From assembly GCA_025526995.1 (NCBI GenBank), contig JAHLKG010000005.1, positions 1,116,001-1,180,000 on the forward strand: a stretch of DNA of 64,000 nt, written 5' to 3'. The notes under the pieces are model-generated. The model was not told the origin of the DNA. It did no database searches and saw only the letters and a list, made by a program, of their open reading frames with translations. How positions within the stretch are numbered: position 1 is the stretch's first letter; the number at the start of each line of letters is the position of its first letter. Made by a program: the position numbers and the translations under genes. The DNA comes from Powellomyces hirtus (lineage: Eukaryota; Chytridiomycota; Chytridiomycetes; Spizellomycetales; Powellomycetaceae). Shown here in pieces: positions 1 through 10,707 of this stretch.

Positions 1-3000
1 CGTTCGAAGTCCTTCAAATGTCGGTTGCAAGATCATACCAGCAGTCGGCTCGTTCAATCCAAACCCGACAAGGATAGTCAAAGCTTTGCCAGCATTTCCT
101 CCTTCTAGCTCCATCTCCGCCAACATTTGATATAGGATAGGCGCTTCAGCGCGATGAGCCTCAGGAAAGCTGTGGTAAGACATGAGAGCTGTCTCATATA
201 CTTTTCGGGCCTGAAAGATTATGTCATTAAACCGAATGAAGATATTATGCAGAAGAGCTGCATCTCATACCTCCGCAGGCTTCCCTCGGACTACATCAAG
301 TTGCGCATACGTATTCCATAGCGCAAGATTCATGCGATCCGTTTTCAGTAAAGATTTTGCTGTTTTTTGGGCACTGCAGAGATGTTGAGTTATGATGTCA
401 CCAAAAGCTGGAAGCTTACACAGCCATGCTCACCTCTTGATTCCAAACTCTTTCTCAAATGTCAGGAGCAGAGGAAGCGCATCTGGTATCGGCGCGGACA
501 TCGCAGAGCATTGCAAAAGAACGTTCCTGCAACCATAATTTTTCAGCAGATGCAAATTGCAAGATTTGGGAGTCTGGACGTTACCTGATGAACTCGAACC
601 GGCCGTAACCATCGGCCTTGACCTTTTGTGAATCCGCGGTGGTCCATTTTCGGAACCACGGTCTTGCTCCCAGCATGGTGCTCGAGGATTGTGGGTATGT
701 TTTGATCGGGACGGTGAATGGGTCACTCTCCATCATTGGGAGCTCTAGATGGCTGCTGTCTGTTATACTCTTCTGAGACCCATCAGGTGGGGAGGGCCAA
801 AAGAAACTAGACGCAACCGGGCCCGCCAGCTCGCAATGGAGGAATGGGTCTTGAAAAAATTGGTGATTGGAGGAGATACCACCATCAAAGTGAACAGACA
901 AGAAATGGAGGAATCCAAGAATTAGGCGGTTTCTGTTTGCCGGGAGTGAGATATTAAACATCAAGGTCGAGACATCGTCGAAGAGGACCGCTCGATAAGG
1001 ATCTTCCAAGTCGTCTAATTCGAAAAAAAAGAAGTGAACATTAATTACCTTGATGAAAATTGTACGGATCATGGGAGGGAAAGGTACCTTCGTCTGCAGA
1101 CCTAAGCGGTAACCAATTGTAGAACTCCTCTTGCTGTTCCTTGTTCGCAAACAACTCAATATCATCTGTAATGGACAGGTCAACAGATGGCTCGGAGCAT
1201 CGGATGAAAAGGCAAGCAGCACCTTTCCCACTCGGCTCCGGGGTAGCACCGTCTAAACCCATTGCCACGGAATCCGCGGCATCTGGGTAGAGGAAGGTGT
1301 CAGTACATGCACAGGCCGGTATTCAGCCCTGAGGTCGGCGTACTTGTCATCAAGGTAGCCGCCCATCCAACAGCACCCTGAGAGACAATGCTATGAGTCA
1401 CGCTGATCACAACTTGCAGAATCGCTCTTTATCCCATACCTCTTCTCCAAACCTCGGCACTTCGCTCTCCCAGAAGCTTTCGAACATTCCAACTCGCTGT
1501 TCATATGTTTGTGTAGCGAAAGCGGGCGGACAGAAGCACGAAAACTCGATCATTGCCTGATACAAGGCGATAGCACGTTCTATGAAGCCTATGCACAATG
1601 AAATAGTGAGTATCGCATATATGCAAGTCTCCTTGTGTATGAGTGGTTACCTGACTGTGCGAGCATGAAGCATGCCCGAGAGAAAACATGTAGCAAGATC
1701 TCCTCTCTCAGCTTGATATCTGTCGAACAGGTCAAAATGAGTAATCGATGTTGAGACAAGTAGCTAGCTCTGCTCCCGCACCTATTTTGTCATCACGCCG
1801 TACGATATCAATGCAGGATTCATAAAGCTCAAGGCACCCAATGACGGTAAAGGCACTATAGTTCGTTTGTCGATAATCCAAGTACTGTTTCCAGAGGTCT
1901 ATGGAATCAGAATGGGTTTTCAAGACCCGATCCCATTTCGTCAACAGTGCGGTGGTGCTGTTTCAGAATCATGAGTATCGATAGCAAAAATCGGAACTGT
2001 GTGCGGCAAATCTTACTCCCAGGTCTCCTGACAAGTGCGCAGGTAGCCAGAAAGCAGCTTTTCGTTTTCTGGAAGCTCCTGCAAAGCCCGTTCATATATC
2101 GACTGTTGTTTCTCGTAAACGGCCATCCTGATGTTCCCCTTCTGCGCCTGGTTCTTCACGAGTTCTTCTTGGAGACCGATGAGTTCCAACCATGATGAGA
2201 GGTCCTTGGGATTTTCTCGCAATCGAGTGTTAAGCTGTGATGTTTTCTCAATGAAACTTGCATCCTCATTAAGGACGAGATGTTCGCTGTTGAGCTCTTT
2301 ATCGCTCGGAAGTGACAGCGCGATGAAGTTGACGTCGTTAGTTGGACTGACGCCCGCCTGGAGCCTTTCAATCAGAAGAAAGCAAATGAGACGCAGCTTT
2401 GACAATACACATAGTTGTCGCGCATACTTTTGCAAAGTGACATCTGGAGGTTCGCGGAGCAAACGTTTGAAGTCCTGATAGCGTACTTTCTACGTTCAAC
2501 ACAAAGAGATCAGTACCGGTACCTACAGCAGCGTCCACTGAATGGCTTACTCCTAATCCCAGTCTGCAACTGTCGTTCATTGGTCTCCATCTGCTCAGTA
2601 CTACATCTCTGCTTTTCCGAGTGGCCCTGCGGTCGATGCACCAGTCAGGAGCGGCTCCAAGAATGAAATCTACGCGCACCGGCATGTTTAGCAGGTACTC
2701 CAAAGATTGATCAAAACCAGCGATACTACCTCCCCATCGTCTATATGTTGGAACCGCGTAGGCGTTTGATTTACTGAACATCAGGTTTTGCTTATCGCCT
2801 TTGCGATCTATAAAGAAGTTCGCCGTTTCGACAACTAGTTGATCACTCGACTTCCTGCACAGAGAATGAATACGAGCCCAGCAAAGTTGAATGCATAAGC
2901 CAATTGACTCACTTGCTGAATGTGTACTGATCCTCTTTCGAGTCTCTGTGCTGGTACATGTCGTTAATTGACCTGGCTGTCGATCGATGCTAGCATTCAC

Positions 3001-3383
3001 TTAAGCCCTACAGCACGTTTCTTCTTTTTTGATTTCCGAGACTTTTTGTCGCGCTCTTCATAATGCCGCCGCCTAGAGCGGTCAGAGGGACTGCGGCTAC
3101 GACTTCGGCTCCGTCTTTTGCGCCTCCGCCTCTCTCGCCCCTCTGAGGACAAATCGGAATCGCTGCCCACAATTTCTCCTTCTTTTCGCTTATCCGGTTT
3201 TCCAGCAACATCATCGCTGGAAGCTTCCTGTTTTCCAACGGGTGCCGAGCCAAACGACGGAAAGCTGTTCTTTGAAAGCGCGGACTGTGGAAATGACGAA
3301 AAAGCTGGCAGAAGGGCAGTGCTCTTTGAGCAGGCGGTATTGAGGGCCGACGAGGACACCTGTGCATTATTCTTTTCGTCCAT
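1..3383 (-). CDS. NRDE2: NRDE-2 homolog, C-terminus cut off by the left edge
   Basis: NRDE2 is a nuclear protein with HAT/TPR-like helical repeats that binds the helicase MTR4 and restrains the nuclear exosome. It also acts in splicing and genome stability. Reading leftward, the N-terminus is a basic RS/KKKK-rich segment (about 3383-3015). Then come family landmarks: FFIDRKGDKQNLMF near 2800, LNTRLRENPKDLSSWLELI near 2200, SIDLWKQYLDYRQ near 1880, and FESFWESEVPRFGEE near 1450. The last visible exon (210-1) reads ARKVYETALMSYHSFPEA and stays open at the edge. Clear introns include 211-270 and one of about 72 nt after the KKKKRA tract. The ATG at 3381-3383 is preferred because the longer frame upstream has only a TTG. 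Several middle exon joins (about 2470-2700) are not resolved. Family assignment is strong. Confidence 0.85.
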
Positions 3384-4107
3384 CTCAGGATGAGACGGTT
3401 TGATTTTACGAGAGGTATGTGGCGGCAAGGTGAAGATCTACCAAAATCACCGCCAGCTGCGAAAAGAAGGGTTTGGGGAAAGGACTGCAAGCTCACTGCC
3501 GTGTGTCATCATTCATCAACCCATATATGACATATCAAAAGCAGCGCCACATTTCACACTTCTGCTGCGCAGTTTGGGCCAAAGTGGCAAATTCACGGGT
3601 TGAAGCTGTAACACTTTGCGCGACTGTGACTTTTGCAGTTCAAACATGTTGCTATTCGTGATTTTCGCGTGCTCCTTGATGTTTCCTCTGTGCTTTTGTG
3701 GAGCTTGCGAGGGAAGAATCCGTAAAGTTCTGTTTGGCAGACAAGCCTGGGCTCCGGAGAAAAGCCCTGTTTGCCGTCTCTCGTCACACATTGCCGGCAT
3801 TTTTGCTGCGCGTCTGCAATGCACAGGACACTGTCATTCGGCTTCCCCTGCGACTGGTTCCTACCAGGTTTCATTATTCTGGCTGCTTGCCTCCACATTC
3901 TGCGCGCAAGTCTCACCTCTTCCAAAGCTGGGTGCTGTCACTCCCGCCACCAGCTGATTCAGTTGACCTACCTGAGCTGCCTGCCCAATATTCTCCCACC
4001 CTTTCTGTACTGCAACATTTTTTCACATTGAACAGTTGAATTGACATTCCCGACTTGGCTCGGTTCGTTCGTTCTCACTTCGTGCCAGTCCGCTTGCGAA
4101 ACTAGTC
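3384..4107. other. Divergent intergenic region
   Basis: This 724-base region lies between the NRDE2 start and the start of the four-pass membrane protein, so it must hold both promoters. Short open frames exist on both strands, but none has a splice partner, a recognisable motif or biased codon use. I see no RNA gene here. Confidence 0.5.
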
Positions 4108-5133
4108 ATGCCTCGCTCGATCAATCCGCGACCACTCTTTCTTGTTCTGCTAACGACCATATTCATAACACTGGTCCTGAACGCCGTTTCACAAGCTCTG
4201 CCACGGCTGTTCACCGCCAGCAACGTTTTCGTCGAACTTTCGACAAATCCCACTCCGCCAGTGCCGTCCGTACCAGATGCCACAGCAACAGCTTTCATCG
4301 CAACACATCCCGCCACAATGATCGGATTCTGGCGGCAGTGCAATGCCGGCAACTGTCAAGACCTGCAACTTCCGTGTGGTGATTCAGCGACATCACAGCC
4401 CACACCTCAACAAGTTGCGCAGCGCGAGCAACTGGGGGAACCGGCGCTAGAGTTCACCGAGTCTGAGGGTGATCTGTGCCCTCGCATGAATGCTGCAAGG
4501 GTGCTCATGGCCCTTTCGCTCTTTGCCGGCGTGGTGTCGATACTGGCTCTTGTTCTCAAGCTTCTGAACAGGGGATCCAAGATCCCGCTCCTGTTTGCTC
4601 TCTTCGGGACGACAATGATGGCTGCCATGCATCTCGTCGCCCTGATCCTGCTGGCGACAGTCAAACAGATCCTCGACAAGCTGGCCGACCTATCCCGCAT
4701 TCTTTCTCCAACGGGAACCTCGACTCCGCTCCCGAACGTGACAACCATTTACCAGACATCGGCATCATTCTACGTCCTGATCGCCGCCGTGGTCCTATCC
4801 CTGATTCTCCTTCCGCTTGTGTTCATCGTCACCCTCCACCCCTCTTCGCAACTGAGCAGGACAAAGGGTACTTCAACAACCACTCTCCCGCTATCTTCAT
4901 TCCCAGCCCCGCCCCGAATGGTCTCAACGTCCCCCTCAATTACGCCGTTGACCCGCAACTCGACCCGCACCTCCACCCGGAACTCGAGCGGCAACCCGAG
5001 ATACTACAGCGGAAGCACAACTGTGAGTGCGCCGCAGACCGTGATCGGCGCCCCAGTCGATTACAATACTTCCAGTAGTTCGAGCAGCGACGAGACTGTG
5101 GGCGACAGTAGCGGAAGCCGATGGCGGCGGTAG
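4108..5133 (+). CDS. Four-pass membrane protein, SUR7/PalI-claudin-like
   Basis: Intronless, 341 residues. Four hydrophobic segments are visible: about residues 10-29, 133-155, 160-185 and 222-247. The first external loop carries GFWRQCNAGNC followed by a further Cys at LPCG. This resembles the W...C...C signature of claudin and SUR7/PalI-type fungal membrane proteins. The second external loop is short and contains the putative N-glycosylation site NVT. The tail (about 250-341) is Ser/Thr-rich, with repeated NSTRTST-type segments and an SSSSSSDE stretch, and probably faces the cytosol. In fungi such proteins organise plasma-membrane domains or sense the cell wall and ambient pH. That role is only inferred here, and the exact family is uncertain. 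The first ATG (4108) immediately precedes the first membrane helix and is the natural start. Confidence 0.7.
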   Translation: MPRSINPRPLFLVLLTTIFITLVLNAVSQALPRLFTASNVFVELSTNPTPPVPSVPDATATAFIATHPATMIGFWRQCNAGNCQDLQLPCGDSATSQPTPQQVAQREQLGEPALEFTESEGDLCPRMNAARVLMALSLFAGVVSILALVLKLLNRGSKIPLLFALFGTTMMAAMHLVALILLATVKQILDKLADLSRILSPTGTSTPLPNVTTIYQTSASFYVLIAAVVLSLILLPLVFIVTLHPSSQLSRTKGTSTTTLPLSSFPAPPRMVSTSPSITPLTRNSTRTSTRNSSGNPRYYSGSTTVSAPQTVIGAPVDYNTSSSSSSDETVGDSSGSRWRR

Positions 5134-5591
5134 CTTCCACATTCGAAACGGGGTCATCTGCCACTTCCGTCTCGCGTTCCGTCACCATCCTCGGCATCCG
5201 TCCCCCAAGTGCCCCCTCCCTATTAGAGTATAGACTATCATTATTATTCCCCACCTAAGATGTATTTATATCACACTCTGCGTCAGTGTGGACAGCCACG
5301 AAAGTATCCGATGAATTGCTATTAAGCAAGAAATTTATGAATCAAACCACGGTCCGTCGCTTCTGTATCCTACAGACTACTCGGTGACTTGCTTTGATGG
5401 CGTGAGCATTGTACTTTTTGCGCAACCCAGGCGTTTTGTCTCTCGATCGGTGGGACGACTGCGAATATGGTACGTGTGTGATGACTGTGCATTGATGTAT
5501 CTCTGATGACAGTGAATCGGGCAATTCAGGAGCATGGGAATATGGTAGACAGCAATATGAACAAACTAAATACATAGGTAACAGACCACAA
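5134..5591. other. Convergent 3' intergenic region
   Basis: Both flanking genes end here, so the region holds two 3' UTRs. It is AT-richer than its surroundings. I see no coding signal or structured RNA. Confidence 0.5.
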
Positions 5592-6512
5592 TCAGTCGCT
5601 CATATCGTTGCGATCCTGTTTTTCGTCTTGCCTCCAGCGACTTCGTTTGTAAGCTGGTTCTAAAGCAAATGGGTCGCTCCAATTGAACGTCGAGGTTGCA
5701 TTGATGGCGTTCCAACGACGTTTCATTGGAGAAGAAGACTCCAGCTGGGGAGCGTGTTGTTGCTGGTCGAATCCTTCGCCAGCACCTATGACGCCTTGGT
5801 ATAAGTTGGTGGAGCTTTGTTGTTGCGCAGCAGGGGCGACTCCTTGCATCGACGGAGCCAAATGTGGCGGCACGAGCCCTATTGATCGCTGTCCGGGCTG
5901 CCGTTGTTGTTGCTGTTGTGACTGCGACTGCTGTTGCTGGTGGTGGTGTTGTTGATGCTGTTGCTGATAGTGGTATCCTTCGTTCGGTGGTATTTCCGGG
6001 GCGATAAACGAAAAGTCGGACGACGGTAATCGCTGGGGAAACCCGGGGGCAGGTGACTGCTGCTGTTGCGTATGTCGCTGAGATGGTTGCTGGCCTGTCT
6101 GAACAGATTGTGGTGATGCTGAGTGTGGTATAGACTCCGTCGGACGTTGTTGTTGATGTTGTTGCGGTTGCTGCTCCTGGTGGTGTTGTGATTGCGGAGC
6201 CGAATCGGGTTCGGTTTGTTGCATGGGAAGAAAGTCCGCCGTCCTGTTCGCCTCATGTTTTGCCGCAAAGTAGCTGATGAGGTCCGTCAGGACCAGGTTC
6301 TCTCTTCCCTGTCCTCTTTGCGCCGCAACGAAATGCCACAAGTCCTGCAGGCATTGATCGTAGCCCGCTTGAAATCCTCGTCGCTGCTGCTTGATTGATT
6401 CTCGGTACAGCTGCGTCACTGTTTGTGCTGCAGTCTTGAAAGCATCGAGAAGAGCCGGGTCCGTTTCCCCATGGTTTGACGGCCCGGCTCCCCCTTGGGA
6501 AGACGGATCCAT
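5592..6512 (-). CDS. HAPSTR1-like stress-response protein, Gln-rich
   Basis: Intronless, 306 residues. Residues 24-90 match the conserved core of the HAPSTR1 (C16orf72/TAPR1) family: AAQTVTQLYRESIKQQRRGF, then GYDQCLQDLWHFV, then LTDLISYFAAK. In animals the corresponding segment has the pattern AVTNLYKES, a Tyr/Gln-containing helix and DLISFL. HAPSTR1 is a nuclear oligomer that works with the giant E3 ligase HUWE1 in stress and DNA-damage signalling. The middle (about 105-235) is low-complexity Gln/His/Pro, with runs such as QQQQQ, unlike the animal protein. The C-terminus has a basic KRRW segment and KRSRWRQ, a plausible nuclear localisation signal. The family call rests on one short domain but the pattern is good. 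The long Cys/Trp-rich frame on the other strand is only its antisense. Confidence 0.72.
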   Translation of the reverse strand: MDPSSQGGAGPSNHGETDPALLDAFKTAAQTVTQLYRESIKQQRRGFQAGYDQCLQDLWHFVAAQRGQGRENLVLTDLISYFAAKHEANRTADFLPMQQTEPDSAPQSQHHQEQQPQQHQQQRPTESIPHSASPQSVQTGQQPSQRHTQQQQSPAPGFPQRLPSSDFSFIAPEIPPNEGYHYQQQHQQHHHQQQQSQSQQQQQRQPGQRSIGLVPPHLAPSMQGVAPAAQQQSSTNLYQGVIGAGEGFDQQQHAPQLESSSPMKRRWNAINATSTFNWSDPFALEPAYKRSRWRQDEKQDRNDMSD

Positions 6513-7429
6513 TCGACTTTACAGAACCGGAAGAAGACCTTTGTTTTGCTTCCCACCCCCGAACCTGAATTTGGGAATTTTGGTCTCGCTTTCCAGTGCT
6601 TGCGAGTCAGAGAAATCTTCCTCCGAAACCTGGGTCTAACTGTGTGTACTGGGTTTGGAATCGGTGGTTTGTAGGGAAATTGCAAGTTTGTAATGGTCTC
6701 TCTCTGTCAAACAAGGCAAAGTGTAGGTATGCGTTTTTCTTGTCGCTCGTCGGCCCGCTGCTCTATACGTCGCTCCTTGCAACGTCCCGCCTCACTGTGT
6801 TGATGTGAAATATTTAACTGCTGTAAACGTTGTAAATGCGAAGTTTGAAAAATGCTTCAATTTTCTGAGAGGTGTAAAAGTTTGAACAGAAATTACCGTG
6901 ACCAACCCCTTCGCGTTTCTGATTTTTGAGTTGATGTTCGTGCCTCCCAGCCAAACAAAGAGTTCCATTTGACTGAACAATGCCAGTGTACCCCTGATTC
7001 GTTGTTAATCGTAACATAGACGAAATCATATCTTTTTTTCCAGCTCTAGGACTGAAGGGGAATGTCAGCGGGACTCTGTCCTGACGAGGTCGCTCCACGG
7101 CTCCCGAGGCGGAGAAGTAGTTTTCTATTCAACACAAACGATGGTAGCTTGTGTGAAGAGACCGGAAGCTTGAGTTTATTGCCATTACAGAGCAACCCGC
7201 AATTTGCGCTCTGGACGAATACACCGGAAAATGCTAGTCACATGAAGGTCCAAGTACCGAAAGTAGTACTGCCCAGGACGTTCTTGCCAGCTGTACTTCA
7301 GTAAATTTGTTTCATATTGAATTTATGTCTACACAGAATATACAAAATAGATGTGGATTTTCATTGATATACAAGCGTCAGGAATATTGCGATAAAAGGA
7401 GCCGTCCAGGGCTCTTTGGGTGTAAGCTG
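6513..7429. other. Intergenic region between two minus-strand genes
   Basis: This holds the upstream region of the HAPSTR1-like gene and the 3' end of the next gene. A minus-strand frame (about 7098-6814, 94 codons) is open, but it lacks a convincing start, splice partners or a recognisable domain. I call the region non-coding. Confidence 0.4.
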
Positions 7430-9735
7430 TCACTTTTGTGATGATCCAGCTGAATTCTGTCTTTGCGTTTCCTCCCGACTCCATGGTCGGTCATAGTTGC
7501 CGTAGATTCGCTCAAGAGTTTGCAAGGCCGATTGGCCGGATGGAGACCTCGCACTCGAACGGCTGATTGTGGGGGGGTGCGGTGACTGATTCGCGAAACC
7601 AGGGTGATCAGAGACTGCGATGGTGTGATCAACGGGCACATTGTGCTGAAATGGTGATGCGAGCCCCGCAAGTGCTTCAGCCAAGGTATCCAAACTCGGG
7701 TCATTCGGCGGACTGGGCTTCGGGCTTGATGGCTTTTGATACGGCGGTTCTGGTCGAGCAAGATAGCTCTGCATTTGCGTAGGCGGCGGCACCGCGAGCC
7801 GGGTCGGCGATTGCGGCGGCGGAGGTTCCTGCTGTGGGTGGCCAAACGCAAACGTATGAGCCTGCCCGCTGAGTACAAAGGCTGGACCTCCCGATGTCTC
7901 TGGTAAGAATGCGGGCACAGAATCGAAATGTTGTGTCTCCTGGTCTGGGTGCCCGTACTGAGGCCGTTCCAATTGCTGAGATGTTTCCCCTTCCCGAGAG
8001 TGAGAGAAGTTTGCCTTCTGGTGTTCAGCAACCTGTTTCGGGAGTGCATGGCGTGGAGCATCTGGTGATACAGCCTTCTTCTGAGCCAGTGACAGTGAGG
8101 ATCCATTGTCGGCCACGTAAAGCCCGCTTGGGGACAAAGCGGCCACTAAGACGGATGCACGAGGGGCATGCTTTTGCCAGGGCCCAGCGATTAAGCTCTG
8201 ATCTGCGGCTTTCTTCCGGGTGATTGGTCTTGTTATGGCACTGGTATAGAATGGAATCTCGGATTTCCGCTTGCCTTCTTCCCCCGGACGAGGAACAGAT
8301 GGGCTATAACAGGCGCCAGAGTCTGCGCCTGTGGCCCCGAGTGTCTTGTTCCATAGTTCGTTTGGATAGTGAGATTGATAAAAAGAGGTCAGCAGTGACA
8401 CTGCCAAGCCGATTATGTACAGGCCCAGGAAAATGGGAGCAGCGATGATTCCCGGGTGCACGTCGTCCTTTACCATATCCAATGCTTGTCTCATTGTCAG
8501 GACGACTGTTTTAGACGAAGACGTGCTATTGGCCCCTTCGGTCCCATTTCCTCCGCTGGCGGACGCTGAATCAGAATTTTGCGATCCAGAACTATCCGAC
8601 GTGTGGTCCGAGCTGTGGTCCGACCCGTGATCCGACTTTCCCGCGTTGTCGTCACTGCTACCTGAGCCATGATTTGAGGTGTGCTCAGGAGTTGGAGCAG
8701 CAGTAACGGCAGAGGGCGGGACCCCCGCTGGAATCACGATCGCTGAAGCAGCGGGCGTCGGCGATCCCGCACCAGGTACAGTCGGAGAAGGACCGGGAAG
8801 AATGGGCGGTGTGGTATCATGATTTGAAGTGTGTGTAGGTGTTGACGCAACAGTTCCAGAAGACGATAAGATTACCGGTTGGACTCTCGTTGTTGATCTA
8901 GAGGGTATCTGGGTTGTCGGTCCAGCGACGGGAGGATTGGAGACCACCGGTGGTAAGGGAGGCGCGGTATCACGATTGGAACTGCTCTGAGTTGATGACG
9001 CAGCCGAAACAGGCGCTGACATGAACGGAGGAATTGAGGTTCGGGTTGGGAGAGGAGGGACTGCTGTTGTGCTCAGACTGGAAGTCACAGGAATGGCGGG
9101 CGGGATAGATCGCGTCAGTCGTGGGCTTGTCGAGACAACAACTGGTGTGGACAGTGGGGGTAAGAGCGTATTTGATTGGACAGTTGGGGTGGATAGTTTA
9201 GGAAAGAACGTAATGGATGCGACATTTGAGGTGAATACTGAAGCAAGAGAGGTAGGCGAATCAACAGACTGAGTAGGTCGAGAGGGAAGGAACGTAGGTG
9301 AATCGGCCAGTGGCGTGGATAGTGAAGGAAAAGATGTTTTGGACGTAGGCGGTGAAACTGGAGCCGGCTTCGTTCCGGTTTCAGGAGATAAAGTCGCTTC
9401 CGGAAGAATGGTCGCCGAGGTTGTGCCCGATATTGCAGGCAGTGGTGCGAGCGGTGGGAAGAATTTGATGTCGGCGCGGATAGGTGGAATTGCAACGAAC
9501 GTCACACGCCTGGTGCCCGACGGTGATCCCACTGTATATGTGTAAAGGTGCAATGCTGAGCGTGGGGGCAAAGTCGTGGCATGTGTACTCTTCTCGACGT
9601 TACGGACAGTATCTTACCTTGCCTCCGCACCACCCGGGCATCGACAAGAACGTGAGAGAAGAAGAACAAGCGCAGCGCAACGCACAATGCAGCTGCATGC
9701 AGCATACGGCACGCTATGCGGTGCATTGCCCGCAT
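7430..9735 (-). CDS. Secreted/surface single-pass Ser/Thr/Pro-rich membrane protein
   Basis: Two exons are visible. Exon 1 starts at one of three in-frame ATGs (9735, 9726 or 9705) and encodes a signal peptide; from the 9705 ATG the hydrophobic core is AAALCVALRLFFF. Its donor gtaaga lies at 9617. The intron is 9532-9617 (86 nt, ending acatatacag), phase 1. Exon 2 (9531-7430) encodes about 330 residues of Pro/Ser/Thr-rich ectodomain, then an Asp/Ser/His-rich stretch, one membrane helix (IIAAPIFLGLYIIGLAVSLL) and a tail of about 290 residues rich in Pro/Gln. This is the layout of fungal wall-stress sensors and mucin-like receptors, but no WSC or other named domain is present, so function is unknown. 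The ATG at 9571 lies inside the intron and is not the start. Confidence 0.65.
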
Positions 9736-10063
9736 TGTCTTGGAAAACAAGGTATGCTTGTTTGTTTGTCTGTTTGTTTTCGGCAACGGCCGCGACAGCG
9801 AGGAAGGCGGGAAAGAAGGAAGGAAGGTCAAGACAGCTGGCCCCGCAGGCATAAGTACGATTGTTGGGAGAACCGTAACCGACTGTCTGGATGAGCGAAT
9901 AGAAAAACGGATGGGGCAATGAATTAGGAGGGGCGTTAGGTGGAAGGTCTCCTTTCCAAGAACGTCTATCAATGAATGCATGTGCTCTTACTAATAGCTC
10001 TTACTTGGCCAAATCGCTATAATGCATGTAAATAAAAGACATGCCATGATGCCTCTTCCCTCC

Positions 10064-10300
10064 CTCTCTCTCTCTCTCTCTGCCTATCTGAACCCTCTTG
10101 CCCAGCGCATGTACGAAAGAGAAGCAATTGCCAGGGGAGGAAGGATGGATTGGATGGATGGATGGATGGTGGTGGCGCACAGGCCGCTGCGCCGTTAATT
10201 GGGCACTTTCATTTCGTTAAGCAATCTCCCATCCCCCTTCCTCATTCATGCATTTGCGGACAAGTCAGTCAGTCAGTCAGTCAATCAGTCAGTCAGTCAG
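10064..10300. repeat. Cluster of three microsatellites: (TC)n, (GGAT)n and (CAGT)n
   Basis: There is a (TC)n run at 10064-10081. Near-perfect GGAT/TGGA tetranucleotides follow at about 10143-10170, and CAGT/GTCA tetranucleotides with one variant unit at about 10263-10300. All are upstream of the CCAAT/TATA promoter at 10390-10434. They are direct reads from the sequence; no function is implied. Confidence 0.9.
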
Positions 10301-10389
10301 GGACGAAGGACGAACGGCACGCGTCTGAATTAGAAGACACCCACGCGTCATGTTAATTAACGTTTGCTGCGCACCGCCCTGCGCCCCCA

Positions 10390-10434
10390 GCCAATCACCG
10401 ACGCGCTTGCTTTTTTTTGCACCAGTATATAAAG
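10390..10434 (+). promoter_or_regulatory. CCAAT + TATA promoter of an apparently non-coding transcript
   Basis: CCAATCA at about 10391-10397 is followed 28 bases later by TATATAAAGG at about 10425-10434, a well-formed RNA polymerase II core promoter on the plus strand. No substantial plus-strand ORF follows: the first downstream ATG opens a frame of about 28 codons. The hairpin at 10574 and the box C/D-like element at 10618 lie 140-270 bases downstream, which suggests that the promoter drives a small RNA precursor. Confidence 0.5.
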
Positions 10435-10573
10435 GGCTGTGCGTTCGTCCGCTCGATGTTCAGCTCGTTAGTTCTCTGGCCATCTTGCCTCCAGGCTCTC
10501 GCGCAATCGAAACGACAATTAAAAGGAGGAAAACCAATAAATGTGTCGTTCGTACGTTCTTAGTGTGCCTTCC

Positions 10574-10593
10574 TCCCTCGGTCTACCGAGGGA
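10574..10593 (+). repeat. Perfect 8-bp inverted repeat with 4-nt loop
   Basis: TCCCTCGG, loop TCTA, CCGAGGGA. It is located 24 bases before the candidate snoRNA terminal stem. It could be a processing hairpin in the primary transcript, but the loop does not match the AGNN tetraloop recognised by yeast RNase III, so that idea is only a guess. Confidence 0.6.
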
Positions 10594-10617
10594 CAAAGTA
10601 GTAGCCATGATCAAACG

Positions 10618-10707
10618 GAATAGCAATGATGAGAACATGCAAGTTTGAGTCCGCGGGGATACAGCGGATGCATGAATGTCTTAATTATTTAAGTCTCTGA
10701 GCTATTC
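10618..10707 (+). ncRNA. Candidate box C/D snoRNA
   Basis: The element is framed by a perfect 7-bp terminal stem, GAATAGC (10618-10624) and GCTATTC (10701-10707). Directly inside it are a perfect C box ATGATGA (10626-10632, one spacer base) and a perfect D box CTGA (10697-10700, no spacer). This C/D/terminal-stem arrangement is the defining kink-turn layout of box C/D snoRNAs, and the 90-nt size is typical. Inside, TCCGC/GCGGA can form a short hairpin around 10650-10670. C' and D' boxes are not clear. The 15-20 nt upstream of the D box, the expected guide, did not give me a recognisable rRNA complement, so the target is unknown. Upstream CCAAT/TATA elements suggest an independent transcription unit. 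Confidence 0.5.

Noticed and set aside
6814..7098. Minus-strand 94-codon frame, considered as an LSm-like protein
   Set aside because: Only a faint resemblance to the Sm pattern, no second Sm motif, no splice partner and no codon bias.
9532..9571. ATG at 9571 as start of the Ser/Thr/Pro-rich surface protein
   Set aside because: It would leave the protein without a signal peptide. It lies inside an 86-nt intron whose removal links a clear signal-peptide exon in frame.
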